Shown here: piece by piece, positions 9,256 through 18,711 of the stretch | Layout of the letters: the number at the start of each line of letters is the position of its first letter | Position numbering within the stretch: position 1 is the first letter of the stretch | Origin: Candidatus Aminicenantota bacterium | GTDB taxonomy: Bacteria > Acidobacteriota > Aminicenantia > Aminicenantales > Aminicenantaceae | Length of the DNA stretch: 64,000 nucleotides | Assembly: GCA_011049545.1 (NCBI GenBank) | Contig: DRHQ01000064.1 | Location: 1 to 64,000 of the forward strand | Direction of reading: 5' to 3' | Notes under the pieces: model-generated | The model's database searches: none | Told to the model about the DNA's origin: nothing | The model's input: only the letters and a program-made list of their open reading frames with translations | Translations under genes and position numbers: made by a program

Positions 9256-11862
9256 ATGTATAAATTGCTGATTCGAAAAATTTTCGGCACTAAAAACAAA
9301 AGAGATCTGAAAAAGCTCCAACCTTATGCCGCTGCAATAAGCGAGCTCGAGCCTCAGATACAAAAGCTAAGCGACGATCAGCTTCGGGCGAAAACAGCAG
9401 AATTTAAAGAAAAATTAGGGCAAGGAGCGACTCTTGATGACCTTCTCATCGAAGCTTTTGCAGTCGTCCGCGAAGTCGGTAAAAGGACCATCAATATGCG
9501 TCTCTTTGATGTTCAGCTTATGGGCGGCGTTGTTCTTCACCAGGGAAAAATAGCTGAGATGAAGACAGGGGAAGGAAAGACTCTGGTTGCTACACTTCCT
9601 GCCTATCTGAACGCGCTGGAAGAAAATGGCGTTCATATCGTCACAGTGAATGATTATCTTGCCAAAAGAGACACAGAGTGGATGGGCCCCATCTTTAATT
9701 TTCTCGGTCTTGGAGTAGGAACGATTCAGCATGATATGGATGAATTGGAAAGACACGGGGCCTACCGAAAAGATATCACCTACGGAACCAACAATGAATT
9801 CGGATTTGACTACTTGCGGGATAATATGAAATTTCGTCTTTCTGATCTTGTCCAGAGAAAACACAACTACGCCATAGTAGACGAAGTGGACAGCATTCTC
9901 ATTGATGAAGCCCGGACTCCCCTCATCATATCGGGTCCTACAGAAGAGTCGACTTCTCTTTATTACAGTGTGGACAGTTTCATCCGCCGTCTTCGCAATA
10001 ACCAACATTATCAGGTAGAAGAAAAAACAAGAACCTCCACTCTAACAGAAGACGGTGTGGCTGAGGCCGAAAAATTTCTCAAAGTTCCTAACCTGTATGA
10101 CCTAGCTCACATGGACTTGGTCCATCATATAAACCAAGCATTAAAAGCGCATCACCTGTTCAAAAAGGATGTGGATTACATGGTCAAGGACGGAAAAGTG
10201 ATAATCGTGGATGAATTCACCGGTCGTCTGATGCCAGGACGACGTTACAGCGATGGTCTGCACCAAGCCCTTGAGGCCAAAGAAAGGGTCCGCATAGAGG
10301 AAGAATATCAAACTTTAGCCTCCGTTACTTTTCAGAATTATTTTCGGTTGTATGACAAACTGGCTGGTATGACTGGCACGGCAATAACAGAAGCCACAGA
10401 ATTCCTGTCCATCTATAAGCTGGATGTAGTGGAAATCCCCACCAATAAACCTCTTCTCCGTTATGAGTACCAGGATGTGATATACCGAACTAGAAGTGAA
10501 AAATGGGATGCTGTTGTTGAAGAAATCATCGAGAACAATAAAAAAGGCCGGCCTGTATTGGTAGGCACAATTTCCATTGAAAATTCAGAACATCTGAGCT
10601 CGCTCCTGAGAAAAAAAGGAATAAAGCATGACGTCTTAAACGCAAAGTATCATGAGATGGAAGCTCAGATCATCGCTCAGACGGGAAGTATGGGAGCAGT
10701 AACGATAGCCACCAACATGGCAGGCCGAGGTGTAGACATCCTCTTGGGAGGAAGTCCCGAGTATTTAGCTTCAGAGAATCTAAGGAAAAATGGAATTGAT
10801 CCCACAAAAGCATCTCAGGATGAATGGGAAAGAGCCCTGGCAGAGGTGAGTGATATCGTTCAACAAGAACATAAAAAAGTCGTTGATTTAATTGGGCTCC
10901 ATATTATTGGCACTGAACGACATGAAGCCAGAAGAATCGATAATCAGCTTAGAGGAAGATCCGGAAGGCAGGGAGATCCCGGCTCCTCTCGCTTTTATCT
11001 ATCTCTGGAGGATGACCTGATGCGTATTTTCGGCAGCGAAAGAATATCAGGTTTGATGTCCAGGATTGGCATGGCAGAGGGAGTTCCTATCGAACACAAA
11101 ATGGTGAGCAGAGCCATCGAGAGAGCCCAAAAGCAGGTGGAAGGGCAGAATTTTTCCATACGAAAGCATCTCCTGGAATACGACGATGTGATGAACAAAC
11201 AGCGAGCGAGCATCTACAACCAGAGAAAAGACATTCTTCATGGAAAAAACATGAAGGAATTTATCCAGGGATTGATCGTCACTCTAGTCGAATGGATTAT
11301 GGATAATCATACGAATAAGGACAAGGCCCCAGAAGATTGGGACGTAGAAGGATTTAGGAATGCAATTGCCAGCCAGTTTGGTCTGAACATTGAGGAATTA
11401 AACATAGACTGGGATAAAATAAATTATCAGGAATTAAAAGATGTAATTTCCAAGGCTCTAAAAGATATCTATAAGGAGAAAGATGATATCATGGGCGAAA
11501 CCCGCATGAGGGAATTTGAGAGAATCATCACGCTTCAGATCTTAGATTCCCAGTGGAAGGATCATCTGTTAGCTATGGATTATCTAAAGGAAGGGATTGG
11601 GCTTCGAGGCTATGCTCAAAAAGATCCTCTAATTGAATACAAAAAAGAAAGTTACGATATGTTTCAGGCAATGATGGATAGAATTGAAGAAGAATCCATC
11701 CGCTATCTTTTCCTTCTCCAACCTGTAAAAGAAGAAGAAGTACCAGAAAGAAGGGAACAACCTCTGTACTACCAGCGTCCCCAAGGCTCCCAGGCCGCAA
11801 GAGTCAAACAAGCAAGATCCTTAATTCCAAAAAAAAGGAAAAAGAAAAAAAAGAAAAAATGA
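9256..11862 (+). CDS. secA: Preprotein translocase ATPase SecA
   Basis: SecA is the motor ATPase that pushes preproteins through SecYEG. Features in order are: the N-terminus typical of the family ([14 protein letters not shown]), Walker [13 protein letters not shown], the DEAD-type [15 protein letters not shown], the preprotein cross-linking domain, GMTGTA, the second nucleotide fold with [14 protein letters not shown] and [24 protein letters not shown], then the helical scaffold and wing domains. The C-terminus ends in a run of lysines ([11 protein letters not shown]) and lacks the zinc-binding SEC-C motif found in many SecA proteins. There is no Shine-Dalgarno, yet the start is right by family alignment. 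guaB follows immediately. Confidence 0.97.
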   Translation: MYKLLIRKIFGTKNKRDLKKLQPYAAAISELEPQIQKLSDDQLRAKTAEFKEKLGQGATLDDLLIEAFAVVREVGKRTINMRLFDVQLMGGVVLHQGKIAEMKTGEGKTLVATLPAYLNALEENGVHIVTVNDYLAKRDTEWMGPIFNFLGLGVGTIQHDMDELERHGAYRKDITYGTNNEFGFDYLRDNMKFRLSDLVQRKHNYAIVDEVDSILIDEARTPLIISGPTEESTSLYYSVDSFIRRLRNNQHYQVEEKTRTSTLTEDGVAEAEKFLKVPNLYDLAHMDLVHHINQALKAHHLFKKDVDYMVKDGKVIIVDEFTGRLMPGRRYSDGLHQALEAKERVRIEEEYQTLASVTFQNYFRLYDKLAGMTGTAITEATEFLSIYKLDVVEIPTNKPLLRYEYQDVIYRTRSEKWDAVVEEIIENNKKGRPVLVGTISIENSEHLSSLLRKKGIKHDVLNAKYHEMEAQIIAQTGSMGAVTIATNMAGRGVDILLGGSPEYLASENLRKNGIDPTKASQDEWERALAEVSDIVQQEHKKVVDLIGLHIIGTERHEARRIDNQLRGRSGRQGDPGSSRFYLSLEDDLMRIFGSERISGLMSRIGMAEGVPIEHKMVSRAIERAQKQVEGQNFSIRKHLLEYDDVMNKQRASIYNQRKDILHGKNMKEFIQGLIVTLVEWIMDNHTNKDKAPEDWDVEGFRNAIASQFGLNIEELNIDWDKINYQELKDVISKALKDIYKEKDDIMGETRMREFERIITLQILDSQWKDHLLAMDYLKEGIGLRGYAQKDPLIEYKKESYDMFQAMMDRIEEESIRYLFLLQPVKEEEVPERREQPLYYQRPQGSQAARVKQARSLIPKKRKKKKKKK

Positions 11863-11872
11863 GGTGGAAAAA

Positions 11873-13336
11873 ATGTTAGATCAAAAAATGAAAGAAGGAC
11901 TGACTTTTGACGATGTGCTTGTTCTCCCTGCAAAGTCTCGTACGATTCCCGCTCATGTTGATACAAAAACGAAGTTCAGTCGGAACATCAACCTCTCCAT
12001 CCCGATCATCAGCTCAGCCATGGATACTGTCACAGAATCAAAAATGGCAATCGCCTTGGCTCAGCAAGGAGGCCTAGGAGTCATCCACAGGAACATGCCC
12101 GCGGATAAACAGGCAGAAGAAGTGGACAAAGTCAAGCGCCACGAAAGTGGAATGATTGTTGATCCTATCACCATGAGACCTCATAACAGAATATTTGAAG
12201 CCAAGGAAGTTATGAAAAAATATAAAATCTCGGGGCTTCCTATAACTGATGATAAAAATAAACTGGTAGGTATTTTAACCAACCGGGATATCAGGTTTGA
12301 AACACGCCTCAACCTGTCCATAGAAAAAGCCATGACCAAGGATTTAGTAACCGTGCCGTTAGGGACCTCTCTAGAAGAAGCAGAGAAACTCTTCCATAAA
12401 CACAAAATTGAAAAGATCCTGATGGTGGATAAGAATTTTTCCCTAAAAGGCTTGATCACCTACAAAGATATCCTCAAGAGAATTCAATACCCTCAAGCTT
12501 CAAAAGATAAATTTGGCCGCTTACTGGTTGGCGCCGCCGTAGGCGTGGCAGCTGAAACCCTGGAAAGAGCCAAGGCTCTAATCGAGGCAAAGCTTGATGT
12601 ACTGGTTGTAGATACAGCCCACGGACATTCCAAGAGAGTTATGGATACGATAAAAATGCTTAAAAAGGAATTCCCTAAACAAGAGCTAGTTGCTGGAAAT
12701 ATCGGCACAACAGAAGCTGCTAAAGAGCTCATTGAACTTGGAGTGGATGCAGTAAAGGTTGGAGTTGGCCCAGGCTCTATTTGCACAACCAGAGTTGTCA
12801 CGGGGGCTGGAATTCCTCAGATCACAGCCATAGCAGATGTCTACAAGGTAGCAGAAGCGAAGAATATCCCAATTATCGCTGATGGAGGCGTAAAGTTTTC
12901 AGGGGATACAACCAAAGCTATTGTTGCCGGTGCAAGTTCAGTCATGCTTGGCAACGTCCTCGCCGGAACGGAAGAATCTCCTGGGGAAGTGGTGATTTAT
13001 CAAGGCCGTTCTTATAAGACTTACCGCGGTATGGGGTCAATAGAAGCCATGAAGGAAGGAAGTCGGGATAGATATTCTCAGGATCTGACCTCAAGCGAAG
13101 CCAAAATCGCCCCAGAAGGAATAGAGGGAAGAGTGCCTTATAAAGGCAACGCTGCTCATATCATTCAAATGATGGTTGAAGGACTTAAGGCTGGAATGGG
13201 TTATGCGGGCTGCAAAACTATTCAAGAACTCAAAAGAAAGGCAAAATTTATAAAAATTACAGGAGCTGGGGTCAGGGAAAGCCATGTCCATGATGTTATC
13301 ATCACCAAAGAAGCACCTAACTACAGCCTGGATTAA
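11873..13336 (+). CDS. guaB: IMP dehydrogenase
   Basis: GuaB oxidises IMP to XMP with NAD, the first committed step of GMP synthesis. The sequence has the N-terminal [13 protein letters not shown], two tandem CBS domains inserted at roughly residues 95-210 (Bateman module), then the barrel with VDTAHGHS, the catalytic loop [16 protein letters not shown] carrying the nucleophilic Cys, the flap region [10 protein letters not shown] and a C-terminal [10 protein letters not shown]. The ORF can start at GTG 11864, but GAGGTGG is better read as the ribosome-binding site of ATG 11873. Ten bases separate it from the secA stop, so the two are probably cotranscribed. Confidence 0.97.
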   Translation: MLDQKMKEGLTFDDVLVLPAKSRTIPAHVDTKTKFSRNINLSIPIISSAMDTVTESKMAIALAQQGGLGVIHRNMPADKQAEEVDKVKRHESGMIVDPITMRPHNRIFEAKEVMKKYKISGLPITDDKNKLVGILTNRDIRFETRLNLSIEKAMTKDLVTVPLGTSLEEAEKLFHKHKIEKILMVDKNFSLKGLITYKDILKRIQYPQASKDKFGRLLVGAAVGVAAETLERAKALIEAKLDVLVVDTAHGHSKRVMDTIKMLKKEFPKQELVAGNIGTTEAAKELIELGVDAVKVGVGPGSICTTRVVTGAGIPQITAIADVYKVAEAKNIPIIADGGVKFSGDTTKAIVAGASSVMLGNVLAGTEESPGEVVIYQGRSYKTYRGMGSIEAMKEGSRDRYSQDLTSSEAKIAPEGIEGRVPYKGNAAHIIQMMVEGLKAGMGYAGCKTIQELKRKAKFIKITGAGVRESHVHDVIITKEAPNYSLD

Positions 13337-13562
13337 GATTGCTCTTTCCCTCTCCACACTTCTGGGAGTCATTTTTGCCATCCTAATCAAGGTTCCGGCC
13401 GTCCTCAATAATATCCTCATAAGCTTCATTGCAGGGATACTCCTCTATATTATCGTTAAAGAATTTTTACCAGAGAAAAAGAAAGGTCAGCCTATATTTT
13501 TTATCATCGGCCTGGCCCTGTTCTTTGTTTTCTACCTATTCATTATTCTAGCTAGAAAATAG
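13284..13562 (+). CDS. Small membrane protein of unknown function
   Basis: This 92-residue ORF starts inside the 3-prime end of guaB (53-base overlap) and ends in the Shine-Dalgarno of the next gene. It has three hydrophobic segments (around residues 20-37, 42-60 and 70-89), the last two separated by a charged loop ([12 protein letters not shown]). The pattern [14 protein letters not shown] resembles the C-terminal part of larger polytopic proteins (ZIP-permease-like hypothetical proteins), but the similarity is too weak to assign a function. A shorter product from a non-ATG start downstream is possible. Its position suggests cotranscription with guaB and the rubredoxin fusion. Confidence 0.55.
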   Translation: MSMMLSSPKKHLTTAWIKIALSLSTLLGVIFAILIKVPAVLNNILISFIAGILLYIIVKEFLPEKKKGQPIFFIIGLALFFVFYLFIILARK

Positions 13563-13570
13563 GAGGTAAT

Positions 13571-15340
13571 ATGAAAAAATGGAAATGTTCAGTATGCGGT
13601 TACATATATGATGAAGTCAAAGAAGGTGTTCCCTTCGATAAGCTTCCTGAAGACTGGACATGCCCCCAATGCGGAGCTCCCAAATCAGCTTTTAATTTAA
13701 TCGAAGGTGAAGAAACGATCACCCGGGCAAAAACTTCTGTAGCAGACAAGATTGTTGAACAACTCGCAGCTTATGGAGTGAAGAGGATCTACGGGATACC
13801 AGGCGACTCAAACCTGCCACTAACAGAGGCTATCCGCCGGAACCCGGATATCGACCTTGTACTAACTCGTCACGAAGGAGCAGCGGCTTTTATGGCCTCG
13901 TCACACGCTAAATTAACAGGCAACCTGGGCGTGTGTATGTCCATTGCCGGGCCAGGGGCGACAAATCTTATCACTGGCATCGTCGATGCTGCTACTGATC
14001 GAGCGCCAGTTCTAGCCTTACTTGGGCAGGTGCCAGCGGTCTTTCTAGGAAGCGAATCTCTTCAAGAAATAGCTGAAGTCGACATATTTAAGACTTTTTG
14101 CGTCTATGCGGAAATGATTGGAAGTCCTGGACAAGCCCTTAATGTTGTTAACCTTGCCATCAAAAAAGCCTACGCAGCTCCGGGCCCATCAGCTTTGAGC
14201 TTACCGACCGATGTTTTGGTGGAGCCTTTGGAGGAGTCCATCTGGTCGCCAAAAGCTCATCTATTCGAGCCTGATCTTTACCCAGGCGAATCCGTTAAAA
14301 AAGCAGAAGAACTGATAGCCAAAAGTAAGCGACCTCTCCTTTTTGCGGGTTGGGGTGCTCGACACTGCGGTCCAGATCTCCTTGATCTTGCCCGCCATAT
14401 CGGAGCTCCCATTGCTACTACTGCTCGAGCAAAAGGGATAGTTCCTGAGTCTGATGAGCTTGTCCTGGGAGTTTTAGGGTCGATCGGAAACCAATTTGCT
14501 CCAAGGATAGTGGCAAAATCGGATTTGATCATCATTCTGGGCAGTGGATTCAGGCAGCGCAACCTTGTTCCCAAAATTGACGTGATCCAAGTCGATATCG
14601 ATGCCGCAAGAGTGGGAAAAACATTTCCAGTAAAGGCAGGCATTGTAGGGGATGCGCACCGTGTGATCCAGACGTTGAAAAAAGCAACGCAAAAAAGAAA
14701 AATTGAAGCTGATTTTCTGGAGGCGATACGGCTGGCTCATGCTAAATATAAAGAGCTTCTAGAGGAAGACGCTCGAAATAAGCAGAAACCGATTCACCCA
14801 GGTGCTGTAATACAGGCATTAAAAAGACAAGCAGCTAAAGATGCCTTAATCTGTTCGGATGTGGGCGATCATACATACTGGTTTTATAAGCGATTTGTGT
14901 GCGAAGGGCAGCAGACCTTGCTCTGTGCAAACATGGCTGGCATGGGATTCGGTGTCCCAGCAGCAGTAGCCTGCCAATTCGCCCAGCCAAAACGTCAAAT
15001 AATTGCTATCACTGGCGATGGTGGGTTTGGGATGGCTGGGATGGAATTTACAACCGCTGTCCACAACAAGCTGCCAATCGCAGTAATAGTCTTTAATGAT
15101 GGAAAGCTTAAAAATATAAAGAAAGAACAAGAGGAATATGGTTATCCTGAATACCGTGTTTCTTTTCCAAATCCCAACTTTGCTGATATGGCCACTTCGG
15201 CAGGAGGAATGGGAATCCGTGTTTCTAATCCCGAAAAACTAGACGAAGCGATTAAGAAAGCCTTAGACTCACGACTCCCCTCTCTTGTTGAGGTTATGGT
15301 CGACCCAAATATCTATATAAAGGGGGTTCATCGAGCATAA
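13571..15340 (+). CDS. Rubredoxin domain fused to a TPP-dependent acetolactate synthase/pyruvate oxidase-like enzyme
   Basis: Residues 1-48 are a rubredoxin domain with two CxxC-type iron ligands ([10 protein letters not shown] and CPQCGAP). Residues 55 to the end are a complete TPP enzyme of the acetolactate synthase / pyruvate oxidase / glyoxylate carboligase superfamily: the catalytic Glu in [21 protein letters not shown], a central nucleotide-fold domain, and the TPP/Mg motif GDGGFGMAG ending in VFNDGK. The likely reaction is decarboxylation of pyruvate or another 2-oxoacid, with electrons passed to or from the rubredoxin. The exact substrate is not visible. AGGAGGT precedes the ATG, so expression should be strong. 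The fusion domain is intact, with all four Cys. Confidence 0.85.
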   Translation: MKKWKCSVCGYIYDEVKEGVPFDKLPEDWTCPQCGAPKSAFNLIEGEETITRAKTSVADKIVEQLAAYGVKRIYGIPGDSNLPLTEAIRRNPDIDLVLTRHEGAAAFMASSHAKLTGNLGVCMSIAGPGATNLITGIVDAATDRAPVLALLGQVPAVFLGSESLQEIAEVDIFKTFCVYAEMIGSPGQALNVVNLAIKKAYAAPGPSALSLPTDVLVEPLEESIWSPKAHLFEPDLYPGESVKKAEELIAKSKRPLLFAGWGARHCGPDLLDLARHIGAPIATTARAKGIVPESDELVLGVLGSIGNQFAPRIVAKSDLIIILGSGFRQRNLVPKIDVIQVDIDAARVGKTFPVKAGIVGDAHRVIQTLKKATQKRKIEADFLEAIRLAHAKYKELLEEDARNKQKPIHPGAVIQALKRQAAKDALICSDVGDHTYWFYKRFVCEGQQTLLCANMAGMGFGVPAAVACQFAQPKRQIIAITGDGGFGMAGMEFTTAVHNKLPIAVIVFNDGKLKNIKKEQEEYGYPEYRVSFPNPNFADMATSAGGMGIRVSNPEKLDEAIKKALDSRLPSLVEVMVDPNIYIKGVHRA

Positions 15341-15653
15341 GATTCTCTTTCTTGGCGTGAACAGAAGGAAATCCCAGGGAGAAAGAGAATAAGATCTAAA
15401 ATTGGAAAGTGTATTATTGAATCCGAAACTAATAAATTGAGGTTTAGGAAAACTAAGAAAAACTTGACAAAATATATATAAGGCATAAAATTTTAATGAT
15501 AGCCTTGATGCGAATAAAACTTCAATTTTCTTTTAATCTTATTCTTTTTAAGAGAATTAATATCAAAGAGATATCCATTGTTAAAGTATAATTCTGAAAA
15601 ATATTAGAAAGCTTTAAAATTGAAAATATTTTCTACTGCAGGAAGGGAATTAA
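15341..15653 (+). other. Intergenic region with a long-armed hairpin and a promoter
   Basis: Just after the TPP-enzyme stop, ATTCTCTTTCT and AGAAAGAGAAT form a perfect 11-base inverted repeat around a loop of about 30 bases; it has no T-run and is not a standard intrinsic terminator. Further on, TTGACA (15464-15469) and TAAAAT (15486-15491) with a 16-base spacer make a promoter for the cytochrome gene. The rest is AT-rich with no ORF. Confidence 0.5.
15464..15491 (+). promoter_or_regulatory. Candidate promoter of the cytochrome c gene
   Basis: TTGACA-16-TAAAAT lies about 160 bases upstream of the ATG at 15654, so the transcript would have a long, AT-rich leader. GGAAGGGA directly before the ATG is the ribosome-binding site. 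Confidence 0.5.
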
Positions 15654-16370
15654 ATGTCTTTTTTTCTTTTTAAGTCAATACTTGCCATATTCTTTTTGTT
15701 CGCTGCAATTATTGCAGCCATCACTATGTTAAGTCTGATGGGAAAGGCAAAAAGGAAAGTCAGCGTCCAAATCTTAAGAAAAATGCATAAAAGCTCTGGC
15801 TTTGTTTTTGCCGGCCTCCTCTTAGTGATAAGCTATTTCTGTCTAAAATACTGGGCTATGGTTGGAGATCAGATCTCGACAAGAGCTGTCTTGCACGGAG
15901 TTTTGTCTTTAACGCTTATTATTATCCTTATCTTAAAGCTTTCCATAGTCCAATATTACAAACAATTCCTCAGACTTGTGCCAGTAATGGGGATGATTGT
16001 CTTCGTCTTGAGTTTCGTGGTGTTCAGCACGTCGGCAGGCTTTTTCTTTTTAAGAACTTTAGGGGCAAGAACCGAATCCTCAGATATATCAGAGACCGCT
16101 CAACCCCCACCTCAGGGAAGCGCGGAAAAAGGTGCTGCCCTTTTCAAAAGTAAATGCTTCTCTTGTCACTTTACGGACAGGGAAGAAAGCAAGCAGGGAC
16201 CAGGCCTGAAAAACATATTGAAAAAGGAAAAGCTCCCCTTCAGCAAAAGACCATCCAGTATTGAGAATATCAAAAAACAACTTAAAACACCTTTTCTGAC
16301 CATGCCCTCTTTTGTTTCTCTCTCAGAACAAGAAATCGCTGATCTTATAGCCCACTTAAAAACTCTGTAA
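15654..16370 (+). CDS. Membrane-anchored c-type cytochrome
   Basis: The 238-residue protein begins with four hydrophobic segments (about residues 5-25, 45-65, 78-98 and 105-130), which include conserved-looking His residues. After a short linker, a C-terminal class I cytochrome c domain has the haem motif CFSCH near residue 168, and the MPSF segment near the C-terminus may supply the Met axial ligand. The haem domain should face the periplasm. It could pass electrons between a quinol and soluble carriers. It sits beside the rubredoxin-TPP enzyme and the DUF2769/FTR genes, which suggests a redox island, although a promoter precedes each part. Confidence 0.8.
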   Translation: MSFFLFKSILAIFFLFAAIIAAITMLSLMGKAKRKVSVQILRKMHKSSGFVFAGLLLVISYFCLKYWAMVGDQISTRAVLHGVLSLTLIIILILKLSIVQYYKQFLRLVPVMGMIVFVLSFVVFSTSAGFFFLRTLGARTESSDISETAQPPPQGSAEKGAALFKSKCFSCHFTDREESKQGPGLKNILKKEKLPFSKRPSSIENIKKQLKTPFLTMPSFVSLSEQEIADLIAHLKTL

Positions 16371-16376
16371 AGAAAT

Positions 16377-16389
16377 GGGGTCTGACCCC
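16377..16389. repeat. Minimal copy of the GGGGTCAGACC palindrome family
   Basis: GGGGTCTGACCCC is a 13-base near-perfect palindrome 7 bases after the cytochrome stop codon. It matches the fused ends of the larger inverted-repeat elements seen at 24130, 32835, 34104 and 55217. Confidence 0.6.
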
Positions 16390-16404
16390 AAATACAAAAT
16401 ATAT

Positions 16405-16433
16405 TTGACAAATGATGAATTTTTTCGTATTAA
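16405..16433 (+). promoter_or_regulatory. Promoter of the DUF2769-type gene
   Basis: TTGACA (16405-16410), a 17-base spacer and TATTAA (16428-16433) are followed by the strong ribosome-binding site AAAGGAGGG before ATG 16462. Confidence 0.6.
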
Positions 16434-16461
16434 ATAAAATAAAAAAAGGAGGGATTTATCC

Positions 16462-16899
16462 ATGAAAAGAAGAGAATTTTTCGAAAAGAGTGGATGTGGT
16501 CTTTTAGGACTGATGATGGCCGAATTTGGCTTTGCCTCTGGCCAAAAAGAGGGAATCCAAGCTCCCAAGAAAAAAATGAGCCGAGAAGATATGGTCAAAA
16601 AGATGCTCATGAAAAAAATGGGCAAAACAGAAGAAGAAGCAAAGGCAATGATCAAGGAAATGAAAGAGAAGCTCCCAATGGTCAAAGACATGTGCATCTG
16701 CAAGACGTGCCCAACCTATGTCGCTGAAGAAAAAAAAGTCGGCTTCTGTCATCCCCTAGTAGGAAAAAGCGAAATTATAAAAGAAGAGAAAGGATGTGAT
16801 TGTCCCAAGTGCCCGGTCTATCAAAAAATGAAACTCAAGAATGGCTATTACTGCACAAGAAAATCGGAAATGGAACAGGAAATGGCCAAGAAGGGCTAA
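16462..16899 (+). CDS. Cys-rich DUF2769-type protein with Tat-like N-terminus
   Basis: The first 30 residues begin KRREFFEKSGCGLLGLM, like a twin-arginine signal (RRxFF) or a lipoprotein-like leader, followed by a basic, Met/Lys-rich helix. The C-terminal half has the DUF2769 cysteine pattern: CICKTCPTY, GFCHPLVGKS, GCDCPKCPVY and YYCTR, eight or more Cys likely to bind an Fe-S cluster or zinc. The function is unknown. DUF2769 proteins are common in strict anaerobes. The gene has its own promoter and an excellent ribosome-binding site, and is followed by two redox genes in the same direction. Confidence 0.75.
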   Translation: MKRREFFEKSGCGLLGLMMAEFGFASGQKEGIQAPKKKMSREDMVKKMLMKKMGKTEEEAKAMIKEMKEKLPMVKDMCICKTCPTYVAEEKKVGFCHPLVGKSEIIKEEKGCDCPKCPVYQKMKLKNGYYCTRKSEMEQEMAKKG

Positions 16900-16948
16900 T
16901 TCAGTCATCCGTTAGATAGTTCTATAAGTATTTTTAAAAATTCATCAA

Positions 16949-17383
16949 ATGAAGAAATATTGGCGTTGTTTTGTATGTAATGACATACATTATGGAGTGA
17001 AACCTCCAGAGATATGTCCTACCTGTCTGGTGAAGAGCGCCTATGTAGAAATCTCTTCCGAAGAAGCAAAGAAGATAAGCGGCATGACTGAAGTTGAGTT
17101 TGATAAAGAAAAATTTCTCGGTTCAATTGAAAGGTTCACAGAAAATAATGAATTCCAAGTTAATCCTGACACAGAAAAAGTCAAGATGCTCCTGGATGGA
17201 GTATTCAATAATGAGCAAAATCATGGCTTAAAATTCTGTCCCTGCAGACTGATTACAAAGGATTTTGAGGAAGATTTAAAGCTAATCTGTCCCTGCAACT
17301 TTCTTATCCACGAAACATATAAAGATAAAGATGATGGAGAGTGCTGGTGTGGGCTTTTCGTAAGGAGAAAAAAACATGCATAA
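16949..17383 (+). CDS. Rubredoxin-like domain fused to a ferredoxin-thioredoxin reductase catalytic domain
   Basis: Residues 1-35 carry a rubredoxin-like metal site (CFVCNDIHYG and CPTC). The remainder is an FTR catalytic-chain domain with the hallmark CPC/CPC/CxC pattern: FCPCR, ICPCNF and CWCGLF, which provides the 4Fe-4S cluster and the active-site disulfide. FTR reduces thioredoxins with electrons from ferredoxin or, here perhaps, from the attached rubredoxin-like site. The next gene is a CPHC thioredoxin-like protein overlapping it by 8 bases, a likely partner. No separate FTR variable subunit is seen. Confidence 0.85.
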   Translation: MKKYWRCFVCNDIHYGVKPPEICPTCLVKSAYVEISSEEAKKISGMTEVEFDKEKFLGSIERFTENNEFQVNPDTEKVKMLLDGVFNNEQNHGLKFCPCRLITKDFEEDLKLICPCNFLIHETYKDKDDGECWCGLFVRRKKHA

Positions 17384-17654
17384 ACGAATAATGTTTTGGG
17401 CCAGGGAATGTCCTCATTGTAAGGCCATGATGCCTCATGTGGATAAATTAGAAAAAGAGACAGACATTAAGCTAGAAAGACTCGAAATCTGGCATAACGA
17501 AAAAAATGCAGATTTGATGCGCTCTTACAAGCCTATTATCGCCCCCAAATGTGGAGGCCAGCTGAAAACTCCCACGTTTTTTAACACAGAAACCAACGAC
17601 GTCATCTGTGGTGAAGTAGAGTACGAGAAGCTTAAAGAATGGGCATTAAAATAG
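17376..17654 (+). CDS. Thioredoxin/glutaredoxin-like protein with CPHC active site
   Basis: This small 92-residue thioredoxin-fold protein has the redox motif CPHC at residues 12-15 (DsbA-like dipeptide), and a second conserved-looking segment TPTFFNTETNDVICGEV supplying the cis-Pro loop (TPTF). The start overlaps the upstream FTR gene by 8 bases, indicating translational coupling; it is the natural candidate substrate of that reductase. The 3-prime end overlaps the convergent panC ORF by 9 bases. No signal peptide is visible, so it is cytoplasmic. Confidence 0.82.
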   Translation: MHKRIMFWARECPHCKAMMPHVDKLEKETDIKLERLEIWHNEKNADLMRSYKPIIAPKCGGQLKTPTFFNTETNDVICGEVEYEKLKEWALK

Positions 17655-18497
17655 CAGAATTGTATTATCAATAAGCCTGATTTTTCCTATAAAAATCGCC
17701 AAGGCAACGAGAGCTTTCTTCTCAATTCTGGACACAGGATCGAGCTTATCAATATCCACTATCTCAACATAATCTATTTTTGCCAGGGGCTCCCTGCCAA
17801 TTATTTCTTTCATTTCTTTGATGATCGCCGCCGAGTCTCTCTGCCCTTTTTCCATCATCGATTGAGCCACTTTCAGGCTTTTTGATAAAACAAGAGCTGC
17901 TTTCCTCTCTTCTTGGGTTAAGTATTTATTGCGGGAACTGAGGGCAAGACCATCCTCTTCTCTTATTATAGGTAAAACCTCTATTATCACCTCTAAATGA
18001 AGTTCCTTAACCATTCTTTTTAAGATAATTACCTGCTGGGCATCTTTCTGCCCGAAAAATGAAATATCAGGATTGATAATATTGAAAAGCTTCAGCGCTA
18101 TAGTACAGACTCCCCGAAAATGACCGGGACGGGAGCGGCCACACAGTTTATCCTGTAAATCGTAAACCTCGACAAATGCCTTATGCCCTTGGGGATATAT
18201 CTCATCTGATTCAGGAACAAACAAATAATCGACTCCTTCTCTCTCCAAAACTTCTGAATCCCGATTCAAATCCCGTGGATACTCTTTAAAATCTTCTCTC
18301 GGACCGAATTGTGCAGGATTGACGAATATGCTCACCACAGTAACATCTGCTTTCCGAAGAGACTCTCTCACCAAACTCAGATGCCCTTCATGGAGATAGC
18401 CCATGGTAGGAACAAATCCGATGCTCATTCCCCGGGATTTTATATCAGAAACCGCACTTCGCATCTCGTCTATCTTTTTTATGACTTTCATGGCCAT
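17646..18497 (-). CDS. panC: Pantothenate synthetase
   Basis: PanC condenses pantoate and beta-alanine with ATP to give pantothenate. The sequence shows the HIGH-like motif PTMGYLHEGHLSLV, VSIFVNPAQFGPREDFKEYPR, the dimer and substrate segment FGQKDAQQV, and the KMSKS-like LALSSRN. The 283 residues are normal. ATG 18491 (Met3) is an alternative start. panB lies upstream in the same direction, separated by about 215 bases that hold a repeat-like sequence. The 3-prime end overlaps the thioredoxin gene on the other strand by 9 bases. Confidence 0.96.
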   Translation of the reverse strand: MAMKVIKKIDEMRSAVSDIKSRGMSIGFVPTMGYLHEGHLSLVRESLRKADVTVVSIFVNPAQFGPREDFKEYPRDLNRDSEVLEREGVDYLFVPESDEIYPQGHKAFVEVYDLQDKLCGRSRPGHFRGVCTIALKLFNIINPDISFFGQKDAQQVIILKRMVKELHLEVIIEVLPIIREEDGLALSSRNKYLTQEERKAALVLSKSLKVAQSMMEKGQRDSAAIIKEMKEIIGREPLAKIDYVEIVDIDKLDPVSRIEKKALVALAIFIGKIRLIDNTILLF

Positions 18498-18535
18498 CTC
18501 AATCTTGGCTTTCTCTCAAAGTTTCGTGGTTAAAT

Positions 18536-18640
18536 GTCATTGCAAGCCCTGCAGGGGCGAAGCATTCTCATGAAAAAATTGTCGTTACGATCAGCCGAAG
18601 GAAAAGTGGCAATCCTTCGTTGTGAGCGAAGCGCGGCAAT
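18536..18640. repeat. Repeat-like element between panC and panB
   Basis: The stretch has the wording GTCATTGCAAGCCCTGCAGGGGCGAAGCATTCTCATG followed by AATCCTTCGTTGTGAGCGAAGCGCGGCAAT. This strongly resembles the GTCATTGCGAGCGAAGCGAAGCAATCT type of dispersed intergenic repeat met in many bacterial genomes. It is noncoding and contains a CCCTGCAGGG palindrome. Only one full copy is in the window. Confidence 0.5.
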
Positions 18641-18711
18641 ATCATACAATAAATTGACATTACGCGGGTAGTGGCAAATTAACCATAAAATTTGAATTTT
18701 ATCATTTCCTA

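Noticed and set aside
15341-15420. Intrinsic terminator after the rubredoxin-TPP gene
   Set aside because: The 11-base inverted repeat has a loop of about 30 bases and no T-run, so it does not fit a standard intrinsic terminator.
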